Origin: Methylobacterium sp. J-070
GTDB lineage: Bacteria > Pseudomonadota > Alphaproteobacteria > Rhizobiales > Beijerinckiaceae
Length of the DNA stretch: 64,000 bases
Assembly: GCF_022829385.1 (NCBI RefSeq)
Contig: NZ_JAKSXX010000182.1
Location: 1 to 64,000 of the forward strand
Direction of reading: 5' to 3'
Each line of letters starts with the position of its first letter. Positions within the stretch are counted from its first letter, which is position 1. Positions 56,114 to 64,000 of this stretch are shown piece by piece. A program made the position numbers and the translations under genes. The notes under the pieces were generated by a model that was given only the letters and a program-made list of their open reading frames with translations, had not been told where the DNA came from and made no database searches.

Positions 56114-56482
56114 GTGAGCTTTCCGAACAAGCAGGGCGTCGTTGATCGCCTTGAGGCGGCCGCCAAGGCGCGGTCCGAGATGCTGGCCCGGTTCCGGGCG
56201 CGCCCGACGGCCGACGATCCGGCCGTCCTTGCCCGTCAATCCGCCCGCCGTGCGGTGGTCGATGCCCGCGAGGCCCGCGAGGCCCAGCGTGCCGCCCAGC
56301 GCCAGGCCGAGATCGAGCGCGCCGCCGCGCAGGCCGAGGCCGACCGCCTCGCCGAAATCGAGCGCAAGCACGCCGAGCAGCTGGCCGCCCAGGAGCGCGC
56401 CAAGGCTCTCCAGGAGGAGCAGAAGGCCCAGCGCGACGCGCGCTATCTCGCCCGCAAGGCGAAGGCCCAGAAGCGGCGCTGA
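56114..56482 (+). CDS. DUF6481-like coiled-coil protein
   Basis: A 122-residue highly charged protein. After FPNKQGVVDRLEAAAKARSE there is one long Ala/Glu/Arg/Gln helix likely to form a coiled coil (residues 45-110), ending in a Lys/Arg tail (LARKAKAQKRR). It matches a small family common in Methylobacterium (DUF6481, by memory), function unknown. GTG 56114 was chosen because AGGAG is six bases upstream. Confidence 0.72.
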   Translation: MSFPNKQGVVDRLEAAAKARSEMLARFRARPTADDPAVLARQSARRAVVDAREAREAQRAAQRQAEIERAAAQAEADRLAEIERKHAEQLAAQERAKALQEEQKAQRDARYLARKAKAQKRR

Positions 56483-56521
56483 GGCTCCGGCCGCACCGCC
56501 ATCCCGTCCCAGGAGTCCGGC

Positions 56522-56722
56522 ATGTCGCACAAGTTCAAGATCGGCCAGCGCGTCTGCCGGCCCCGGTTGGGCCTTCCCGGCGACAAGGGCGACGGCGAGG
56601 TGTTCGAGGTCCTGCGGCTGATGCCGGCGGACCAGACCGGCGAGCTGTCCTACCGGATCCGCACGCAGGGCGGCGAGCGCGCGATCCGCGAGAGCGAACT
56701 GGTCGCCGCAAATCAGGCCTGA
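56522..56722 (+). CDS. Small conserved-type hypothetical protein
   Basis: A 66-residue basic protein with an SH3-like appearance: FKIGQRVCRP, GDGEVFEVLRLMPADQTGEL, SYRIRTQGGERAIRESELV. Small beta-barrels of this kind may bind nucleic acid, but no function is known. AGGAG precedes the ATG and it follows the DUF6481-like gene by 39 bases, probably as one operon. Confidence 0.7.
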   Translation: MSHKFKIGQRVCRPRLGLPGDKGDGEVFEVLRLMPADQTGELSYRIRTQGGERAIRESELVAANQA

Positions 56723-57141
56723 GACGCCTTAAGATGACCGGAGCGTCGAAGGCGAAGCATCCCTGAATGTCGGATGATCCGGTCCTCTCGACGACGGTCC
56801 TGACGGAGGCTTCGACCGGTCATCTCCGAGAGACCGGTGCATCGTGCGATGTTCGAAGCGCCAGCACCGGCGCTTCCAACGGTCACCGCGCCGACACAGG
56901 TCTGCCGGGGACGCCGCGATCCCGATATCAGCCGGACCGGATCGCCTGTCGCGGCGGTTCTTGGCCGATCTCGATCTCGGTTTCTGCGGAGACGCGGGTC
57001 ACATCGTCCATTCCGAACGCCCGAACACCGCCCGCGAGATCCGGGCCGTCTTCGACGGCGCCGGACCGACCCGGGACGCGGCAACGCGGTGACCGGCCGC
57101 TGCAGATCGCGCGCCAGCCGGGCGGCACCCGAACCCGGCCA
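56723..57141. other. Intergenic region without recognised gene
   Basis: 419 bases. Several frames are open on both strands, but none has a signal, domain or good ribosome binding site. The plus-strand frame at 56844-57092 (an Arg-rich start, then RRFLADLDLGFCGDAGHIV) could be a gene remnant. No promoter or terminator stands out. Confidence 0.35.
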
Positions 57142-57909
57142 TCATCCGAACTGCTCGCGCAGGATGCGCTCGTCGAGGCTGTGGCCGGGATCGTGGAGCA
57201 GCACGAGCTCGGTGGCGCGGTCGAGGCAGGTCTCCACCGTGCAGACCCGGCGGAACTCGGTGTGGTCGGCTACGGCGGCCACGGGACGGTGGGGCGCGTC
57301 GAGCACGTCGATCCGGATCCGGGCATAGTCCGGCAGCAGCGCGCCGCGCCAGCGCCGGGGCCGGAAGGCTGAGATCGGCGTGAGGGCCAGCAACTTCGCG
57401 TCCAGCGGCAGGATGGGTCCTCCCACCGAGAGGTTGTAGGCCGTCGAGCCGGCCGCGGTCGCGACCAGGACGCCGTCGGCGATCAGCAGGTCCAGCCGCA
57501 CGTTCCCGTCCACGGCGATCTTGAGCTTGGCGGTCTGGTGCGTCTGGCGCAGCAGATAGACCTCGTTGATCGCCCGCGACCTGTGGGAACGCCCTTCGGT
57601 ATCGAGCACGTCCATCAGCAGGGGGTGGATGACGCTGCGCTGGGCGGCCTCCACGTGCTCCAAGAGGTCGTCGTCCCGGAACTCGTTCATCAGGAAGCCG
57701 ACCGTGCCGCGGTTCATCCCGTAGATCGGCTTCGGGTCGTCCATGAACCGGTGCAGCACCTGAAGCATCAACCCGTCGCCGCCGAGGGCGACGACCACGT
57801 CCGCGTCCTCGGGCGGGACGTGGTCGTAGCGCCGCATCAGGGCGGCGGCGGCCTCGCGGGCATGGCCGGTCGGGCTCGCCACGAAGGCGATCTTCTTGGA
57901 TGTCGGCAT
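57142..57909 (-). CDS. nadK: NAD kinase
   Basis: A 255-residue ATP-dependent NAD kinase that makes NADP. The catalytic GGDG is in VVALGGDGLMLQVLH, followed by YGMNRGTVGFLMNEF, INEVYLLRQ and the substrate loop GVLVATAAGSTAYNLSVGGPILP. The length matches the short alphaproteobacterial form. It is a single gene facing the divergent cutA. Confidence 0.95.
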   Translation of the reverse strand: MPTSKKIAFVASPTGHAREAAAALMRRYDHVPPEDADVVVALGGDGLMLQVLHRFMDDPKPIYGMNRGTVGFLMNEFRDDDLLEHVEAAQRSVIHPLLMDVLDTEGRSHRSRAINEVYLLRQTHQTAKLKIAVDGNVRLDLLIADGVLVATAAGSTAYNLSVGGPILPLDAKLLALTPISAFRPRRWRGALLPDYARIRIDVLDAPHRPVAAVADHTEFRRVCTVETCLDRATELVLLHDPGHSLDERILREQFG

Positions 57910-58053
57910 GGCTCAGGCAATGCCAAGCGGGCGCGTCGAGGTCGCGTCGGAGGTCACGTCACGGCTCCAGTGCTGACGAGCGAACCGCCCGGTTGACGTC
58001 GAGGCCCGGCCTGCGCCTCACTGCCGGGACACCTGCGCATCCGGAGGCATAGC

Positions 58054-58407
58054 ATGGAGCGTCCGCTCCTCGTCTACACCACCTTTCCCGACCTCGCCTC
58101 GGCCCTGAACATCGGCGAGGCCCTGGTCCGCGCGCGGCTGATCGCCTGCATCAACGTGCTGCCGGGGATGCAGTCGGTCTACAGCTGGAAGGGCGCCGTG
58201 GAACGGGGCGAGGAGGTCGCGGCGATCCTGAAGAGCCGTGAGGGCCTCGCCGACGCCCTGGCGACCGCCCTGAAGGCGCGCCATCCCTACGAGACGCCGA
58301 TCATCCTGCACCTGCAGGTCGCCGGCGCCGATGCCGACACGGCGGCTTGGATCGTCGCCGAGACGCAGCCCGCCGGCGCAGCCGGGCCGGAACCTCGGAC
58401 GGACTGA
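58054..58407 (+). CDS. cutA: CutA divalent cation tolerance protein
   Basis: A 117-residue trimeric CutA1-type protein: VYTTFPDLASALNIGEALV, ACINVLPGMQSVYSWKGAVE and HPYETPIILHLQV are diagnostic. It is linked to copper tolerance in E. coli though its direct role is unsettled. The last 15 residues extend past the core. It is divergent from nadK. Confidence 0.93.
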   Translation: MERPLLVYTTFPDLASALNIGEALVRARLIACINVLPGMQSVYSWKGAVERGEEVAAILKSREGLADALATALKARHPYETPIILHLQVAGADADTAAWIVAETQPAGAAGPEPRTD

Positions 58408-58846
58408 TCCGCTGGGCCGGCCTCCAGATTCACGCCCGCACCGAGCAGGCACCGCCGACACGTTCGGCGGATGTCCGGTTCGTCACCGCTCCGGTCAGGA
58501 TCCGGCGCTCCGCAACCCGACGCTGGATCCCCGCGGTGGCCCGTGCTCACCGGGCCGACCGGTCCTGTCTGGCCGGCCGCACAAGAAGCCGATGCCTGTG
58601 GACAGATTCTGTCGGCAGCCGGAGCGGGTCACGGGTCGGTCGGTCGAAGATCGGCTTCTCTTCGGTACCGGGAGAAGGGTTTTGTTGCGAATAGTATTCC
58701 AAAGCGCCAAATAAAAATGATCATTTCTCAAGTTATTGTAGTCGTATTGAGGGATATATGCAGAATAATACTTGGACGTATGCGGAAAATAGATTAGACC
58801 CAGCCCGGTACTCTTGCCGCACCCTGATCGTGGGGACGTTGACGTG
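58408..58846 (+). other. Long leader region with AT-rich pocket before the cupin gene
   Basis: 439 bases without a supported gene. From about 58680 to 58800 the sequence is far more AT-rich than anything else in the window and includes the perfect palindrome AAATGATCATTT (58715-58726) and several -10-like hexamers (GATATATG, AATAAT). No -35/-10 pair with good spacing could be fixed. It is likely the regulatory region of the cupin gene. Confidence 0.5.
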
Positions 58847-59458
58847 ATGAGGCAATTCCGGGATGCAGTCCGCGCGGTAGCGGCCCTGCTGGCGTGCAGC
58901 GCGGGTGTCGGGGATGTCCTGGCGGCCGGCGGCAAGGCGAGCGAGCCGCTGATGACCATCGAGCCGGCGCCCTCCGGTCCGGCTGGTCTCGCCAGCGCCG
59001 ACCCGCCGGCGCTGCGGTACGGCGTCCTCTATGCCGACCGGGAGGGCCGCAGCCACGTCCAGTATTGCGACCTGAAGAACTTCATCTTCAAGAGCTACGC
59101 GCCGCCGGCGGCACCGCAATACGTCGGCTTCCCGCCGGGTGAAGTGGCGTCGATCAAATACGCGGTTCTGCCGGTCGGCTATGTCGGCACGTGGCACACG
59201 GCGCCGGGCCCGCAATGGGTGATCACCCTGTCGGGCCGCTGGTCGGTGGAGGCGACGGACGGGGCCGTGCTGGAGCAGGGCCCGGGCGAGGTGGAATTCA
59301 ACGCCGACACGGGGTCCACGCCGCAGGGACCGGAGGGCCATGTCGGGCACCTCACCCGCCAGGTCGGGGACGTGCCGAACGTGCAGCTCATCGTCTCGCT
59401 GAAGCGGGGCACGGGAAAGGCTCGTTCCACCGACCCGTGCCAGCCCGCCCGGCGGTGA
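58847..59458 (+). CDS. Secreted cupin-domain protein
   Basis: A 203-residue precursor with a signal peptide (AVAALLACSAGVGDVLAAG). The cupin core is WHTAPGPQWVITLSGRWSVE followed by EQGPGEVEFNAD, with the first His of cupin motif 1 visible; motif 2 is partial. Metal binding and substrate are unknown. ATG 58847 follows GTG in frame, and either could start. The unusual AT-rich leader suggests tight regulation. Confidence 0.75.
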   Translation: MRQFRDAVRAVAALLACSAGVGDVLAAGGKASEPLMTIEPAPSGPAGLASADPPALRYGVLYADREGRSHVQYCDLKNFIFKSYAPPAAPQYVGFPPGEVASIKYAVLPVGYVGTWHTAPGPQWVITLSGRWSVEATDGAVLEQGPGEVEFNADTGSTPQGPEGHVGHLTRQVGDVPNVQLIVSLKRGTGKARSTDPCQPARR

Positions 59459-59525
59459 TCGACGGGGCCGCCTGACGGATCTCATGCAGGCCCGGTACCG
59501 CCCGCTCCGGTCTCTACGGTTCGGC

Positions 59526-60662
59526 TCAGGCGCCGCCCAACGGGTAGCTGCGGCCCTTCCAGGTTGCCGCGCCGGCACGCTCCCGGCGCAGCAGCACGTT
59601 CCACTGGATCGCCAGGGCGACCAGGACCGTGGCCGGGTGGAGCGGGATCGTCGCCAGCGGCGCCCGGACCGCCAGGGTGATCGCCGCCCGGGTCGCGAGC
59701 GAGAGCGCGGTCGCGACCGCCGCCAGGATCAGGGCCGCGGGCGGCACCAGGCCGAGCAGGCCGACCAGGACCAGCAGCGGCGGCGCCAGCTGGCCGCAGC
59801 CCAGGAGCAGGGTCCAGACCGGCAGGGCGCGCGGCGTGGCCATGCCCTCGTGGGCGTTCTTGGAGAACCCGGCCCAGGCTTCCGAGAAGCCCCGGTACAT
59901 CCGGCAGGTCGCCAGGGCCGCGCCCGCCACCAGGTCGGTGCGATGGCCGGCCGCGCGCAGGATCCGGGGCAGCCGCACGCCGTCGTGCAGGAAGGCGCGG
60001 ATCGCCGCGTGGCCGCCGATCGCCTCGTAGGCCGCGCGCTCGATCAGGATCATCTGGCCGCAGGCCGCGCCGAGGGACGGGTCTGATCGGCGGCGCATCA
60101 GCGGCACCGGCAGGTAGCCGACCAGCAGGAAATCGATCATCGGCACGGTCAGCAGCTCACCCAGCGTCTCGGTGCGCTGCCGGGGCACGCCGCTGACCAG
60201 GGCCGCGCCGCCCCGTCGCGCCCGGGCGGCCAGCGCCGCGGCGGCCTCCGGCTCCAGACGGACATCCGCGTCGATGAACAGGAGGTGGCGGCCGCGCGCG
60301 AGCCCGGCGATGTGGGCGCAGGCGTGGTTCTTGCCGGTCCAGCCCTCCGGGAGCGGCGGCACCGGCACGACGCGCAGCCGCGGGTCGCCGAGGCCGCGCA
60401 CGATCGCGGCGGTCTCGTCCGTGGAATGGTCGTCGCCGACGATCACCTCCACGGGCACGGCGCTGCTGGCCAGCGCGGCCCGCACGGTGCCGGCGATGTT
60501 GGCCGCCTCGTTGCGCGCCGGGATCAGGATCGAGACCAGGCCGGGATCCGCCTCCGGGGCCGGACGGCGTAGGGCGAACAGGTTCACCGCCGCCAGCACG
60601 GCCGGGAGGAGGGCGGCGAGCAGGCACAGGAGGGCCAGGGCCGTGAGCACCGCGTCGGTCAT
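59526..60662 (-). CDS. GT2 glycosyltransferase, CrtQ-like
   Basis: A 378-residue membrane GT2. An N-terminal helix precedes SILIPARNEAANIAG, the GDDHSTDETA donor site, PEGWTGKNHACAHIA and a DxD-like FIDADVRLEP; the C-terminus has three or four helices. The EGW-GKN motif is typical of CrtQ, which glucosylates 4,4'-diaponeurosporenoic acid, and of the hopanoid enzyme HpnI. Its neighbours, an acyltransferase and a CrtN-like desaturase, favour carotenoid glycosylation. Confidence 0.8.
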   Translation of the reverse strand: MTDAVLTALALLCLLAALLPAVLAAVNLFALRRPAPEADPGLVSILIPARNEAANIAGTVRAALASSAVPVEVIVGDDHSTDETAAIVRGLGDPRLRVVPVPPLPEGWTGKNHACAHIAGLARGRHLLFIDADVRLEPEAAAALAARARRGGAALVSGVPRQRTETLGELLTVPMIDFLLVGYLPVPLMRRRSDPSLGAACGQMILIERAAYEAIGGHAAIRAFLHDGVRLPRILRAAGHRTDLVAGAALATCRMYRGFSEAWAGFSKNAHEGMATPRALPVWTLLLGCGQLAPPLLVLVGLLGLVPPAALILAAVATALSLATRAAITLAVRAPLATIPLHPATVLVALAIQWNVLLRRERAGAATWKGRSYPLGGA

Positions 60663-60726
60663 CCGCCGCGCCGCGGCGATGCGGCGGCCGACACAGGCAG
60701 CGGGCGGGCGTGCGAGGGACGGGGCG

Positions 60727-61488
60727 TCATCGGGCGGCGCGATCCTGCTCGTCGCGGGCGTGGTGGGCCGGGTCGAAGCGGCGGCCGGCCAGCCGGGAGG
60801 CGAGGCGCCGCCAGAGGTCGTACACGCCGCCGACGCCCTTGCGTCCCGCGACCAGGGCCCGGAAGCGCTCCGGCTCCCGGCTGATGACGTCGGCGCTCAG
60901 GCGGTCCAGCGTCGCGGTCAGGTCGGCCTCGAGCCGCGCGAGCCGCGCCGCCCGCGGCAGGGCCGCCAGCTCGGCGCCGGGGGTCCCGGGCCCGAATGCC
61001 GCAAACGCCTCGGCGCCGCGCTCGTCCCAGAACGCGTATTCGAGGGCCAAAGGAACGAACAGCGCGTCGGGGGCGATCTCGGCGAGACGCGCCACCCCCG
61101 GACGCAGGCCGAGGGGCCGGACGCGGGCGTCGACGAAGCGGCCCTGCGCGGTGATCCACATCACGCGGCCCGCCCCCGTCAGGATCTCCCGGGCGGCAGC
61201 GAGGAATTGGGCGCCACCCCGCGGCGTGTCGAGGTCGACCCCGAAGGCGCCGATCCGCTCGAACACCCGGTAGCGCGCGAGCATCGCGGCGTCGAACGGC
61301 GCCCGGTTCTCCCGCTTCGGGTAGAGCCGGCCCGACAGCACGATGATCACCGCGGCATCCCACCAGGCGGGATGGTTGCAGTAGATCACCAGCGGGCCGG
61401 GATGGTCCTGGGCGGGCGGCACGCTCCAGTGCGGCAGGCGCAGCGCGTCGAAGTGGCGGCACAGGTAGCGCGCGAACCACGCCTCCAT
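60727..61488 (-). CDS. LPLAT-family acyltransferase, CrtO-like
   Basis: A 253-residue acyltransferase of the PlsC/LPLAT type: the catalytic H-x4-D is in YCNHPAWWDAAVI and the acceptor motif in ITAQGRFVDARVRPLG. In C30 carotenoid clusters an enzyme of this kind (CrtO) adds a fatty acid to the glucosyl carotenoid. ATG 61488 is used; the frame continues upstream through a noncoding repeat, so the native start might be slightly earlier. The gene lies between the glycosyltransferase and the desaturase on one strand. Confidence 0.8.
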   Translation of the reverse strand: MEAWFARYLCRHFDALRLPHWSVPPAQDHPGPLVIYCNHPAWWDAAVIIVLSGRLYPKRENRAPFDAAMLARYRVFERIGAFGVDLDTPRGGAQFLAAAREILTGAGRVMWITAQGRFVDARVRPLGLRPGVARLAEIAPDALFVPLALEYAFWDERGAEAFAAFGPGTPGAELAALPRAARLARLEADLTATLDRLSADVISREPERFRALVAGRKGVGGVYDLWRRLASRLAGRRFDPAHHARDEQDRAAR

Positions 61489-61539
61489 GAAGCGCCGGAT
61501 CGGGGGCGAGACCGGGGGGAGGGGAGCGGCAGCTGAGGG

Positions 61540-61725
61540 CCGCCGCCGTTTTCCTCCCCCCTCTGCGGGGGAGGGTGGCCCGCGAAGCGGGTCGGGAGAG
61601 GGGAGCGCCGTGTCCGGAGAGGGTGCGACGGCAGCCATATCCACCACCGTCGCGCCGCCCCTCTCCCGACCCTCGCTGACGCGAGGCCAACCCTCCCCCG
61701 CAAAGGGGGGAGGGGAAGGGCGCGT
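61540..61725. repeat. Inverted GC-rich repeats between carotenoid genes
   Basis: TTCCTCCCCCCTCTGCGGGGG at the left end and CCCCCGCAAAGGGGGGAGGGG at the right end are inverted copies. Between them CCCGCGAAGCGGGTCGGGAGAGGGG and CCCCTCTCCCGACCCTCGCTG pair likewise. The unit resembles those at 13234 and 19190 and can form a long cruciform. It separates the desaturase and acyltransferase genes and may attenuate the transcript. Confidence 0.65.
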
Positions 61726-61730
61726 GGCCG

Positions 61731-63260
61731 TCACGCCGAGGCGCGCAGGGTGCCGCGCGCGTCCTGATCGTGCGCGTCGGCGGCGATCCAGCCCGACATC
61801 ATCACCATCGGCATGCCGGGTCCGGGATGGGCGGCGCCGCCCGCGAGGTAGAGTCCGCGCACCTGCCGCGAGCGGTTGCCGGGCTTGAACGCACCCATCA
61901 CCCGCCCGTGCGACGCGAGCCCGTAGATCGCGCCGTTCAGCACCCGGTAGCGCTCGTGGATGTCCTGCGGCGTCAGGTGCCGCTCGACCACGATCCGCTC
62001 CTCCAGGTCGGGCATGCCGCCCGTGCGCTTGAGCTTGTCGAGGATCGTCCGGCGGTAGTTCTGGAACAGCGGCCCGTCCGGGCGCCAGTCGTGGTGCGGC
62101 CGGAGATAGGGCGTGTGCACCAGGACGTAGAGCGCCTCGCCGCCCTCGGGGGCCACGCTCGGGTCGGTGGAGGAGGGCGCCGCCAGGTAGGCGGTCGGGT
62201 CCGGGGCCGGCTCGCCCCTGTTGTAGATGTAGTCGAACTCCTCCTCGGGGTCGCGGGAGAAGACGAAGTCGTGGTGGTTCAGGTGCTCGTAGCGCCTGTT
62301 CAGGCCGAGATAGAGCACCACGCCCGAGCAGGCCGGCTCGGGGTTCTTCTTGGCGTAGGCCTTGGCCGCCGCGCCGCCGACGAGTTCCCGGTAGGTGCGC
62401 ACCGAATCCATGTTGGAGATCACGGCGTCGAACGGCGTCACGCCCTCGGAGGTGCGCACGCCCCGGACGGCGCCGCCCGCGGTCTCGATCCCGGTGACCT
62501 CGGTGTCGGTCTTGCAGGTCGCGCCGAGCTCCTGGGCGAGCTTCGCCAGCCCCTCCGCCACCGCGCGGGTGCCGCCCATCGGATACCAGACCCCGTCGGC
62601 GGTCTGCATGTGGGCGATGGCGCAGAGCACCGCCGGCGCGCCGTAGGGCGAGGAGCCGACATATTGCACGAAGTGGTCGAGCATCTGCGCGAGCCGCGCG
62701 TCCTTGACCTTGCCGCGGATCGTCGAGGCCACGGAGGCGTGCATCCGCAGCGACAGCACGTCCCGCAGCGTCCCGGGGTTCATGTTGGCGCGGATGTTGA
62801 TCGTGTCGAACAGGTCCTCGACCGGCTTCCAGAAGAAGAATTTTTCCGAGACACCGTGCAGGTGCTCGGAGATGGACAAAAACTTCTTGTAGCCCTCGCC
62901 GGAGCCGGGAGCGAAGCGCTCCATGTCGCCGGCCATCCGCTCGACGTCCTGCATCAGGTCGATGTGGGAGCCGTCGTCGAAGAAGCAGCGCCATTGCGGG
63001 TCGAGGCGGCGCAGGTCCATGTAGTCGTGGACGGAGCGGCCGGCCTCCGCGAAGATCCGCTCCAGCACCCGCGGCACGGTCAGGATGGTCGGGCCCATGT
63101 CGAAGCGGAAGCCGCCCTCGTGCAGGACCGCCGCCTTGCCGCCGAGCCAGCCGTTCTTGTCGTAGACCGTGACGCGGTGGCCCCGGGCGGCGGCGACGCA
63201 CGCGGCCGCAAGTCCGCCGAGCCCGCTGCCGATGACGGCGACCGTCGAATCCTGGCTCAT
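61731..63260 (-). CDS. Carotenoid desaturase, CrtI/CrtN family
   Basis: A 509-residue FAD-dependent desaturase. The dinucleotide fold is VAVIGSGLGGLAAACVAAARG, followed by GGKAAVLHEGGFRFDMGPTI, and the C-terminal bacterial phytoene desaturase signature GLYLAGGAAHPGPGMPMVMM. It dehydrogenates phytoene or diapophytoene. Together with the glycosyltransferase and acyltransferase next to it, a CrtN-type C30 pathway is the better guess, since Methylobacterium pink pigments are C30 carotenoids; C40 chemistry cannot be excluded by sequence alone. Confidence 0.88.
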   Translation of the reverse strand: MSQDSTVAVIGSGLGGLAAACVAAARGHRVTVYDKNGWLGGKAAVLHEGGFRFDMGPTILTVPRVLERIFAEAGRSVHDYMDLRRLDPQWRCFFDDGSHIDLMQDVERMAGDMERFAPGSGEGYKKFLSISEHLHGVSEKFFFWKPVEDLFDTINIRANMNPGTLRDVLSLRMHASVASTIRGKVKDARLAQMLDHFVQYVGSSPYGAPAVLCAIAHMQTADGVWYPMGGTRAVAEGLAKLAQELGATCKTDTEVTGIETAGGAVRGVRTSEGVTPFDAVISNMDSVRTYRELVGGAAAKAYAKKNPEPACSGVVLYLGLNRRYEHLNHHDFVFSRDPEEEFDYIYNRGEPAPDPTAYLAAPSSTDPSVAPEGGEALYVLVHTPYLRPHHDWRPDGPLFQNYRRTILDKLKRTGGMPDLEERIVVERHLTPQDIHERYRVLNGAIYGLASHGRVMGAFKPGNRSRQVRGLYLAGGAAHPGPGMPMVMMSGWIAADAHDQDARGTLRASA

Positions 63261-63364
63261 CCTGATGGATCGCTCCCCGGGCCCTGAAGCACGCGGCCCG
63301 CGGGTGCGAAGCTAGACCCGGGGCCCGCCCGGTCAACGCGCCACCCGGTCGCGGCAGGGGCCGA

Positions 63365-64000
63365 TCAGGCGGCGCCTGTGGACAGATGGCCCAGGAAGTT
63401 GCCGATTTCCCGTCGGCGCAGCTCCGGCACCAGCACCTCCGGCCCGATGCCGTGGCGCCAGGCGAGGCGCCGCGTCGCCTCGGACGCGCCGTCCTGCAAG
63501 GCCGCGACGTCGTCGGCGTAGGCCGCCACCGTCCGGGCATCCTCGGCAAAGCCGGCCTCGACGATCGCGGTGTCGCAGAGGCGCAGCATGGCGGCGAGCT
63601 CGTCGAGGTCGAGTTCGGGATGGTACTGGGTGCCCCAGAACCAGCCGGCGCCGTGGCGGATCTCCAGCGCCTGCACCCCCAGCACCCGGTTGCCCGCAAG
63701 GACCCGGGCGCCCGGGGGCGGCTCCAGCACCGCGTCGGAGTGGATCGCGGGCGCGTCCCACACCGCCGGCCGGCCGGCGAGGAGCGGGTGGCCGCGACCG
63801 TCCTGGGTCGGGGTGATCGACCGGGCGAAGCCGTATTCGGGCCCGCGCGGGTTCTCGGCGGCGTGGCCGCCGGCCACGGTGGCGGCGACCTGCACGCCCC
63901 AGCACGAGCCGAACACCGCCAGACCCGCCTCCAGGGCCGACCGCATCAGGTCGAGCTGCCGGGTCACCTCGGGGGTGCCTTCCGAGACCTTGAGGGTCGA
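63365..64000 (-). CDS. Class I glutamine amidotransferase-like protein (5' truncated)
   Basis: The frame runs off the right edge, so the N-terminus is missing; 211 residues are visible. The GATase1 nucleophile is in VFGSCWGVQVAATV and the His-x-Glu pair in QYHPELDLDELA, with WDAPAIHSDAV before it. The domain resembles GMP-synthase-like amidotransferases that occur without a synthetase domain. The substrate is unknown. It sits 104 bases upstream of the carotenoid desaturase on the same strand. Confidence 0.87.
   Translation of the reverse strand, partial: STLKVSEGTPEVTRQLDLMRSALEAGLAVFGSCWGVQVAATVAGGHAAENPRGPEYGFARSITPTQDGRGHPLLAGRPAVWDAPAIHSDAVLEPPPGARVLAGNRVLGVQALEIRHGAGWFWGTQYHPELDLDELAAMLRLCDTAIVEAGFAEDARTVAAYADDVAALQDGASEATRRLAWRHGIGPEVLVPELRRREIGNFLGHLSTGAA

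Noticed and set aside
56844..57092. 82-codon ORF between the small hypothetical gene and nadK
   Set aside because: No ribosome binding site, an Arg-rich translation and no recognisable family; kept only as a possible remnant in the intergenic note.

Overview
The window is a GC-rich stretch of alphaproteobacterial chromosome, most likely Methylobacterium/Methylorubrum. Three things point there: a phyR-nepR general-stress locus with sigma-EcfG type promoters, a lanmodulin-like EF-hand protein, and a crtN/crtO/crtQ-like carotenoid set. An acpXL-type lipid A acyl carrier protein also fits the Rhizobiales. Coding density is high. I found no tRNA, rRNA, insertion sequence, prophage or CRISPR array. 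The genus call is inference from gene content.

Layout. 1-11.7 kb: end of an ABC-transporter solute-binding protein, a small secreted stress-type protein, a lanmodulin-like protein, an alpha/beta hydrolase, a PBP1A-type peptidoglycan synthase with an unusual C-terminal domain, an HdeD-like membrane protein, an EmrAB-type efflux pair and a lytic transglycosylase. 12.0-23.2 kb: a co-directional run that looks like an undescribed inositol-based biosynthetic cluster. It holds myo-inositol-3-phosphate synthase, an HD-like protein, a methyltransferase, a Gfo/Idh/MocA oxidoreductase, a YcaO protein, a TIM-barrel isomerase, a GT4 glycosyltransferase, a PIG-L deacetylase, a UDG-like protein and a UPF0104 membrane protein. 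23.2-33.3 kb: a PhoR-like kinase, a GST, a copper ATPase with its own CueR-type regulator and operator, an M20 amidohydrolase, a chromate transporter, an M17 aminopeptidase and a TPR lipoprotein. 33.7-44.6 kb: aconitase, a secreted repeat-bearing protein, a chemoreceptor, a two-subunit CoA transferase, AsmA-like and DUF1499 proteins and an MBL-fold hydrolase.

44.7-48.6 kb is a general stress response island. Divergent nepR and phyR are surrounded by small genes, and at least seven GGAAC-N16/17-NGTT promoters face those genes. One promoter drives no ORF. It sits about 90 nt before a minus-strand intrinsic terminator and predicts a small RNA whose hairpin loop displays a C-rich anti-Shine-Dalgarno stretch. 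Three more promoters of this type lie upstream of the small secreted gene at 1029, the HdeD-like gene at 7331 and, more weakly, the inositol-phosphate synthase at 12017.

48.6-64 kb: an SCO-like protein, a cNMP-binding protein, a VOC protein, an L,D-transpeptidase, a secreted nuclease, an AI-2E family permease, a shortened acpXL-fabZ-KAS lipid A acyl cluster, a cold-shock gene, NAD kinase, CutA, a secreted cupin behind an AT-rich leader, the carotenoid genes and a truncated glutamine amidotransferase at the right edge.
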